64,000 nucleotides of DNA, from contig CAYNHF010000038.1 in assembly GCA_964397045.1 (NCBI GenBank), positions 1 to 64,000 on the forward strand, given 5' to 3'. Source of the DNA: CAYNHF01 sp964397045 (GTDB lineage: Bacteria; Actinomycetota; Acidimicrobiia; Spongiisociales; UBA5794). The notes beneath the pieces are model-generated. The model searched no databases. It saw nothing but the letters and a program-made list of their open reading frames with translations, and had not been told where the DNA came from. The translations under genes were made by a program, and so were the position numbers. This document shows positions 58,832 to 64,000 of this stretch, piece after piece (position 1 is the stretch's first letter; each line of letters starts with the position of its first letter).

Positions 58832-60316
58832 GTGAGCCTTCGTACCGTCATTGGAACCGAGATCGAATACGGGATCACGGTCCAGAACCAGGCGGACTTC
58901 AACCCCGTGCTGGCGTCGAGTGCGCTGATCAATTCCTATGCGGGAGACCGCGCCCGAATCCAGTGGTCGTTCGATGAAGAGTCGCCGGGGCGGGACGCAC
59001 GGGGTTTTGGATTCGAGGATGCCCTGCCTTCGGAAATGGAGACGGGCCTGGTGAACGTCGTCCTGACCAACGGGGCACGGCTTTACGTCGACCACGCGCA
59101 TCCCGAGTTCTCGACTCCGGAGTGTTTCGACCCCCTCGAGGCGGCGCTCTACGACAAAGCGGGGGAGGTGGTGATGGCCCGCGCGGTGCGTGCGGCTCAG
59201 ACGCTGCTCCCGCAGGATCAACGAATGCTGGTCCACAAGAACAACAGCGACGGCAAGGGCAACTCCTACGGCGCCCATGAGAATTTCCTGACCTCGCGCG
59301 AATTGCCGTTTGGAGAAATCGTGAAGCACATGACCGGGTTCCTCGCTACCCGACAGATATTCACGGGATCCGGCAAGGTTGGGGCAGAGAACGGAAGGCC
59401 GGCCGTTGAGTTTCAGATCTCGCAGCGGGCCGACTTCTTCGAGGAGCAGGTGGGGCTCGAGACGACCCTCAAGCGCCCGATCATCAACACCAGGGACGAA
59501 CCGCATGCCGACCCGGCGCGGTACCGGCGCCTCCACGTGATCATCGGAGATGCCACCCTGTCGGAACGGCAGACCTTCCTGAAACTCGGTTCGCTGGCAT
59601 TGCTGCTCCAGGCCCTGGAGGACGGAGCGCTGCCGGAACCGATCTCGCTGCGGGATCCGGTTTCGTCGGTGTGGGAGATCAGCCACGATCCCAGCCTGTC
59701 CGCCGCGGTTGAGCTGATGGATGGAACCCACCTCACCGCGCTCGAGGCGCAGTGGCAGTACCTGGAGTGGGCAACGAAGTACCTGCAGCAGTCCGAACTA
59801 GGTGAGGTCTACCAGTCGGTGGTGGACACGTGGGAAGAGATCCTCACGACGCTGGAGACCGAGCCCCTAGCGGCGGCGGACCGGCTCGATTGGGTTGCCA
59901 AGTACCGCCTGTTGCTCGGCTATCGAGATCGCGACGGTGTCACCTGGGACGATTCCAAGCTGAAGTTGCTTTCTCTTCAATACCACGACGTGGACCCGGA
60001 GCGGGGGCTCTACCACCGGCTCGTTGCCGGGAACCGGATGCAGCGTCTGTTCGACGATGCGGAGATCGCCACAGCCGTTACGGAGCCTCCAGAACGCACG
60101 CGAGCCTATTTCCGGGGCAGGTGTGTGGCCAAGTTCCGCGACTCTCTCGTGGCTGCCAACTGGGATTCGCTGGTATTCGATACGGGTGAAGATGCGCTCA
60201 AACGAGTGCCTATGATGGAGCCGCTACGCGGTAGCAAGGCGCGTGTGGGTGGCCTGCTCGACCGATCCGACACCCCGGCAGCACTCCTGAGCGCACTTGG
60301 AGGCAACGATGGCTGA
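58832..60316 (+). CDS. dop: Pup deamidase/depupylase
   Basis: 494 residues from the GTG at 58832, soon after the mpa stop. Glutamine-synthetase-like fold: IGTEIEYGITVQ (Glu residues that bind Mg), QWSFDEESPGRDARGFGF, DHAHPEFSTPEC, and VHKNNSDGKGNSYGAHENFL. The Dop-specific insertion after the first motif, longer than in PafA, is present (the 63.3-kb paralogue lacks it). It removes Pup from substrates and deamidates Pup-Gln; since Pup here ends in Glu, depupylation is its likely main task. The end overlaps pup by 8 bases. Confidence 0.94.
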   Translation: MSLRTVIGTEIEYGITVQNQADFNPVLASSALINSYAGDRARIQWSFDEESPGRDARGFGFEDALPSEMETGLVNVVLTNGARLYVDHAHPEFSTPECFDPLEAALYDKAGEVVMARAVRAAQTLLPQDQRMLVHKNNSDGKGNSYGAHENFLTSRELPFGEIVKHMTGFLATRQIFTGSGKVGAENGRPAVEFQISQRADFFEEQVGLETTLKRPIINTRDEPHADPARYRRLHVIIGDATLSERQTFLKLGSLALLLQALEDGALPEPISLRDPVSSVWEISHDPSLSAAVELMDGTHLTALEAQWQYLEWATKYLQQSELGEVYQSVVDTWEEILTTLETEPLAAADRLDWVAKYRLLLGYRDRDGVTWDDSKLKLLSLQYHDVDPERGLYHRLVAGNRMQRLFDDAEIATAVTEPPERTRAYFRGRCVAKFRDSLVAANWDSLVFDTGEDALKRVPMMEPLRGSKARVGGLLDRSDTPAALLSALGGNDG

Positions 60317-60503
60317 ACAAGAGAAGAAGCAGACTCGCTCGGACGAACAGCAGGCGGACGAAGTCGATGTCGTCGAAGAACCGGTCGTCCAGGGCGAAGA
60401 GTTGACCGAGCGTATCGACGACCTCCTCGATGAGATCGATTCGGTTCTCGAGGAGAACGCAGAGGAGTTCGTCAAGAACTACGTTCAGAAGGGTGGCGAG
60501 TGA
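60309..60503 (+). CDS. pup: Prokaryotic ubiquitin-like protein Pup
   Basis: 64 residues from an ATG with GGAGG, overlapping the dop stop. Intrinsically disordered, charged N-terminal half (MAEQEKKQTRSDEQQ) and a helical C-terminal half (LTERIDDLLDEIDSVLEENAEEFVKNYVQ) that binds the Mpa coiled coil. It ends in KGGE, so the C-terminal Glu is encoded directly and no deamidation of Gln is needed before PafA attaches it to lysine. The stop overlaps prcB (GTGA). Confidence 0.97.
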   Translation: MAEQEKKQTRSDEQQADEVDVVEEPVVQGEELTERIDDLLDEIDSVLEENAEEFVKNYVQKGGE

Positions 60504-61297
60504 CCGTCGGCGATCGCGGCTCGGGACTCCCGCTTGATCCCACGTTCCCGGATTCCAGCTTTCTCGCGCTTCTCGAGCACAACGGGATCCAACCAACCTG
60601 GGATGTGGACACCTCCGGCGTGCTGCCCGACGTCCCGGACGGCACCACCGTGCTCGCATTGCGCTACCGGGACGGCGTCGCCATGGCTGGCGACCGCAGA
60701 GCCACCGCAGGGAATGTCATCGCTCACCGCAGGGTGAAGAAAGTGTATCCCGCGGATCAGTACGCGGCAGTCGCGATCTCCGGCACCGCGGGAATGGCAA
60801 TCGAATTGATCAAGCTGTTTCAGACCGAGCTGGAGCACTACGAGAAGATCGAAGGCAGCCGTCTCAGCCTCGAAGGCAAGGCCAACTATCTGGCGCGACT
60901 GGTTCGGGGACACCTTCCCCTGGCATTCCAGGGTCTCGTAATCGTTCCACTGCTCTGCGGCTACGACGAGCGCGACCAGGAAGGGCGGTTGTACACCTTC
61001 GACGTGGTGGGTGGCCGCTACGAAGAACAGGACTACGCGACGACAGGTTCCGGTGGCGCAGAGGCGCGTTCGTTCCTCAAGGCGATCTATCGAGAGGACT
61101 TGCCCGAGGCCGACGCACTGAACGCGGCCGTCGAGGCGCTCGTGGCCGCCGCCGAAGAAGATGCGGCCACCGGCGGGCCCGACATCCGACGCGGCATCTA
61201 CCCGAACCTCGTCACCGTAACGGCAGACGGTTTCCGTGAGATCGAAACCGAGCAGGTTGGCGACATCGCCGCATCCGTCATGGAGGGTCGCCCATGA
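60500..61297 (+). CDS. prcB: Proteasome beta subunit
   Basis: 265 residues from a GTG overlapping the pup stop. A propeptide of 48 residues ends at DG, and processing exposes Thr49 (TTVLALRYRDGVAMAGDRRATAG). The catalytic set is Thr49, Asp in GDRRA and Lys in VKKVY. The rest is the Ntn-hydrolase beta fold (TTGSGGAEARSFLKAIY, IYPNLVTVTADG). Co-translated with prcA through an ATGA overlap. Confidence 0.97.
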   Translation: MTVGDRGSGLPLDPTFPDSSFLALLEHNGIQPTWDVDTSGVLPDVPDGTTVLALRYRDGVAMAGDRRATAGNVIAHRRVKKVYPADQYAAVAISGTAGMAIELIKLFQTELEHYEKIEGSRLSLEGKANYLARLVRGHLPLAFQGLVIVPLLCGYDERDQEGRLYTFDVVGGRYEEQDYATTGSGGAEARSFLKAIYREDLPEADALNAAVEALVAAAEEDAATGGPDIRRGIYPNLVTVTADGFREIETEQVGDIAASVMEGRP

Positions 61298-61974
61298 GCA
61301 TGCCGTTCTACGTACCGCCCGAACAACTCATGAATGACCGCGCCGAGTTCGCGCAGAAAGGAATCGCCCGCGGCAGACCGATCGTCTTCGTCGAGTACGC
61401 AGCCGGGGTGCTGCTGATCGGTGAGAACCCCGGGTCATCGCTGCACAAGCTCAGCGAGATCTACGACAGGGTGGCATTCGCGGGGGTCGGACGCTTCAAC
61501 GAATTCGAATCTCTCCGTGTCGCCGGGGTGAGGTATGCGGACCTCAAGGGCTACTCCTACGGACGCGGCGATGTGACGGCCAAGGGACTTGCGAACGCCT
61601 ACAGCCAGACCATGGGGCAGATCTTCACCCATGAGGTCAAGCCGTATGAAGTTGAGGTACTCGTCGCGGAAGTCGGCGATGGCCCGGTGGACACCTCCAT
61701 TTTCCGGATTCGCTACGACGGCAACCTCGCCACAGAGCACGACTTCGGTGCCATCGGGGGGGACCATGACGAACTCGCAGGACTCCTGGAGGCCGGATAC
61801 GTGGAGCAATCTCCCCTTGAAGACGCGCTGCGGCTGGCGACCTCGAGCCTCGAGGCCTCCTATGAGCGGACCATCACGGATGCCGACTACGAGGCCGCAG
61901 TGCTCGATAGGAACCTGGATCGCCGGATCTTCCGGCGGGTGACCGAGGACGAGATCGGCTCGGCGAGGGGCTGA
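61294..61974 (+). CDS. prcA: Proteasome alpha subunit
   Basis: 226 residues. Alpha-type Ntn fold without catalytic Thr: FYVPPEQLMNDRAEFAQKGIARGRPIVFVEYAAGVLL, SLHKLSEIYDRVAFAGVGRFNEFESLRVAGV, YSYGRGDVTAKGLANAY, and the C-terminal acidic tail. It forms the gating ring that receives Mpa. The gene overlaps prcB by four bases and ends 4 bases before the next gene. Confidence 0.96.
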   Translation: MSMPFYVPPEQLMNDRAEFAQKGIARGRPIVFVEYAAGVLLIGENPGSSLHKLSEIYDRVAFAGVGRFNEFESLRVAGVRYADLKGYSYGRGDVTAKGLANAYSQTMGQIFTHEVKPYEVEVLVAEVGDGPVDTSIFRIRYDGNLATEHDFGAIGGDHDELAGLLEAGYVEQSPLEDALRLATSSLEASYERTITDADYEAAVLDRNLDRRIFRRVTEDEIGSARG

Positions 61975-61978
61975 GCAC

Positions 61979-62776
61979 TTGAGCCGGGGAGGCACCAAGC
62001 GCGCCCGCGCCGAGCAAGAGCGGCGCCGCCGAATCCGCGACCGCGCCGCATCCGCAGACGCAACCCGGAAGGACAAACGCGAGCCCAAGCCGAAACAAGG
62101 CAGGGGCAAGGCTGTCGCCCTCCACCTCATGAGCCTCCTAGCCCCACTCGTGATGGCCGCCGGCCTGCTCGTCTCCGGGCAGTGGACGGTGAATGAAGGC
62201 GAGGACCCTCCCGGATACGTCGAAGCGGTTGCCGACTTCCAGGCTCAGCTCGGATTCTCGAACGATCCCTACTGGCAGGACCCGGTCGGGTTCGGCTACA
62301 TGCTCGTGGTGTGGTCGCTCGCGGCCGCCGTCTTCTGGCTGCTGATGGTCGTGGGCTGGCGACGGATCTATCGGAATGTGCCGTTCCTGGATCGGGACTG
62401 GAGTTCCGTGGATCAGTCATTCACGCTGCTGGTCGTGATCGCGGTGGCCTGGCTGGCGCGAGGCCTGTTCGGCTACACCCTGACGATGGAAAGCCTGGTC
62501 AGCATGGTATTCCTGCTGGCGCTCTATGTGCCGTTGTTCTCTGCAGGCCTTGCCCTCGTGCTGCCCGTCGTTCCGGGGAGCGGACGGGTCGGGGGGGTGT
62601 TGCCGAGCTTCCTCAAGATCCCCTTTACCCGCAGGTTCCTGATGGACGAAGTCCAGCGCGAAGACGCTGCCGTGGCTCAGGTCACGATCAAGGCAGCGAC
62701 TGCGGCAGCTCGTGAAGCGGACGAGGAAGCTCGTCGGGCGAAGCGTGAAGCCAAGAAGGCTGCCAAGCAGAAGTGA
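61979..62776 (+). CDS. Four-helix membrane protein beside prcA
   Basis: 265 residues from a TTG with GAGG upstream. A very basic N-terminus (KRARAEQERRRRIRDRAAS...), four membrane helices (about 49-68, 103-124, 145-165, 170-195) and a helical, Ala/Arg/Lys-rich tail (AAAREADEEARRAKREAKKAAKQK). Its position right after prcA suggests co-transcription with the proteasome. No known family; a membrane anchor or assembly partner for the proteasome is only speculation. Convergent with the DUF2007 gene. Confidence 0.7.
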   Translation: MSRGGTKRARAEQERRRRIRDRAASADATRKDKREPKPKQGRGKAVALHLMSLLAPLVMAAGLLVSGQWTVNEGEDPPGYVEAVADFQAQLGFSNDPYWQDPVGFGYMLVVWSLAAAVFWLLMVVGWRRIYRNVPFLDRDWSSVDQSFTLLVVIAVAWLARGLFGYTLTMESLVSMVFLLALYVPLFSAGLALVLPVVPGSGRVGGVLPSFLKIPFTRRFLMDEVQREDAAVAQVTIKAATAAAREADEEARRAKREAKKAAKQK

Positions 62777-62788
62777 CCCGGGATCGAG

Positions 62789-63154
62789 TCAGAACATCCG
62801 AACGATTCGCAGCACCCACAACGTGATGATGACTATCCCGAGGCCAAGAGCCGCGAGCCGAAACTCGAATGGCAGACCTCGCGACGGCGGCGGCGCGTCT
62901 GGATCTGCCGGGCCCAGGGCGGCATTGACTTCGGCGTCGAGCAGGATGGTGCGAGCGTCTTCGACCCGGTCATTCATTATCCACAGCTCCGCCTCGGCGA
63001 GCCTGCCCACTGTGACCGGATAGGGCCCAAACGACTCGCTATGCAAGCGCACCTCGATCCCCTCGGCTTCGAGACGGGCCGCGAGGACGCGTGCCGTCAG
63101 GAGGTCGCCTACCGTTGCCAGCTTCACGTACCGGCCGTGGGGTTGTTCCGTCAT
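62789..63154 (-). CDS. DUF2007-domain protein with C-terminal membrane helix
   Basis: 121 residues from the ATG at 63154. Residues 8-75 (YVKLATVGDLLTARVLAARLEAEGIEVRLHSES, LWIMNDRVEDARTIL) match the DUF2007/GlnB-like 'putative signal transducing protein' domain. A Pro-rich link leads to a membrane helix at about 97-116 and a short basic end. It therefore faces the cytoplasm from a tail anchor. Divergent from pafA; function unknown. Confidence 0.8.
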   Translation of the reverse strand: MTEQPHGRYVKLATVGDLLTARVLAARLEAEGIEVRLHSESFGPYPVTVGRLAEAELWIMNDRVEDARTILLDAEVNAALGPADPDAPPPSRGLPFEFRLAALGLGIVIITLWVLRIVRMF

Positions 63155-63261
63155 CACGTTCCATTGTGCCTGCTGCTGGTCGTTAGTGCCGCAGCAGCCC
63201 GGCTTTTTCGCCGTCGTGCCCGTCCCACGGCAATTGGGTGCCCGCCGCTTTCGCAAACAGG

Positions 63262-63267
63262 TACCCT
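63262..63267 (+). promoter_or_regulatory. Leaderless -10 box, pafA
   Basis: TACCCT lies seven bases before the GTG at 63275. It fits TANNNT. Confidence 0.45.
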
Positions 63268-63274
63268 GACCGGC

Positions 63275-64000
63275 GTGAAGCGACGCATTTTCGGTATTGA
63301 GAACGAGTACGGCGTCACCTGCACACTGCGAGGCCAGCGCAGGCTGTCTCCCGATGAGGTAGCTAGATACCTGTTCCGGCGTGTAGTGAGTTGGGGACGT
63401 TCATCGAATGTGTTCCTCGAGAACGGGGCGCGGCTCTACCTCGACGTGGGTAGCCATCCCGAATACGCAACTCCGGAGTGCGACTCTCTCTACGACCTGG
63501 TAACCCACGACAAGGCGGGGGAGCGGATCCTCGAAGGTCTCCTGCATTCAGCCGAGCAACGGTTGGAGGAAGAAGGGATCCGGGGAGAGATCTACCTCTT
63601 CAAGAACAACACCGACTCGGCAGGCAACTCCTACGGCTGTCACGAGAACTACCTCGTGTCGCGCCAGGGAGACTTCCAACGGATCATCGACACGCTGATC
63701 CCCTTCTTCGTGACCCGCCAGGTCTACGCCGGCTCGGGGAAGCTCCTTCAAACCGCACGAGGCACACTCTTCTCCATGGCACAGCGGGCAGAGCACATCT
63801 GGGAAGGCATCTCCTCAGCAACCACCCGCAGCCGCCCGATCATCAACACCAGAGACGAACCCCACGCCGACGCTGAGCGGTATCGACGCCTTCACGTGAT
63901 TGCGGGAGACTCCAACATGTCGGAGTTCATCACGTACGTGAAGGTGGGAACCACGGCAGCGCTCCTCCAGATGCTCGAGGACGACGTCGTCTTTCGGGAT
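63275..64000 (+). CDS. pafA: Pup ligase PafA, C-terminus cut by window edge
   Basis: 242 codons from a GTG, open to the window edge (about half of the usual 450-480 residues). IFGIENEYGVTC gives the Mg-binding Glu, and the sequence continues VFLENGARLYLDVGSHPEYATPEC, FKNNTDSAGNSYGCHENYLVSRQG and SRPIINTRDEPHAD. It ligates the C-terminal Glu of Pup to substrate lysines, using ATP. The Dop-specific insertion is absent, which separates it from dop at 58.8 kb. A leaderless box lies just upstream, so it is transcribed apart from the prcBA unit. Confidence 0.94.
   Translation, partial: MKRRIFGIENEYGVTCTLRGQRRLSPDEVARYLFRRVVSWGRSSNVFLENGARLYLDVGSHPEYATPECDSLYDLVTHDKAGERILEGLLHSAEQRLEEEGIRGEIYLFKNNTDSAGNSYGCHENYLVSRQGDFQRIIDTLIPFFVTRQVYAGSGKLLQTARGTLFSMAQRAEHIWEGISSATTRSRPIINTRDEPHADAERYRRLHVIAGDSNMSEFITYVKVGTTAALLQMLEDDVVFRD

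Overview
The window is high-GC DNA from an actinobacterium. The clearest marker is the Pup-proteasome locus at the right end (trmI, mpa, dop, pup, prcB, prcA, then pafA running off the edge). GTG and TTG starts, leaderless promoters and Thr-rich lipoprotein stalks agree with this. A NifJ-type pyruvate:ferredoxin oxidoreductase, pyruvate phosphate dikinase and a GGDEF/EAL protein occur together with the proteasome. That mix suggests a deep-branching, probably uncultured lineage such as Acidimicrobiia rather than a Mycobacterium- or Streptomyces-type organism; this placement is inference. I saw no rRNA, tRNA, CRISPR array or intact insertion sequence.

Left part (1-31 kb): an accessory and cell-surface region. 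It holds a Thr-stalk exported protein coupled to a sensor kinase, then a decayed stretch (2.2-4.6 kb) with a hydrolase remnant and an HTH gene. Next come an ABHD18-like hydrolase, a large TIM-barrel lipoprotein, a DUF5671-like membrane protein, several lipoproteins, and a sugar cluster (SIS protein, headless Gfo/Idh/MocA C-domain, PfkB kinase). They are followed by a UshA-like nucleotidase, a META-domain lipoprotein, small proteins, an overlapping pncA-pncB NAD salvage pair, a subtilase with a GASW-repeat tail, a GGDEF/EAL protein and a CAP-domain protein.

Middle part (31-56 kb): DsbA-like protein, SDR, ppdK, tandem universal stress protein, and a tightly packed minus-strand operon running nifJ, DHOD-like, GT2, hexapeptide acyltransferase. 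Then a 1222-residue zinc-ribbon/cyclase/AAA/TPR regulator, a threonine dehydratase family enzyme, a NUDIX hydrolase, a DivIVA-like protein with a clear promoter and operator-like palindrome, an ArfA-like OmpA protein, a cupin, a Rieske-ThDP enzyme fusion, two transporters and a chain of four very small membrane or basic proteins.

Right part (56-64 kb): proteasome and pupylation. The overlaps (dop/pup, pup/prcB GTGA, prcB/prcA ATGA) point to one transcript for tag, ligase/deamidase-family enzyme and core particle. Pup ends in Glu, so it should not need deamidation before ligation.

The most notable observations are the Rieske-ThDP fusion, the repeated leaderless promoter pattern (a TANNNT box 6-7 bases before a start codon at six genes), the GASW-repeat protease tail, gene remnants left by decay, and a probable ATT-initiated small gene.
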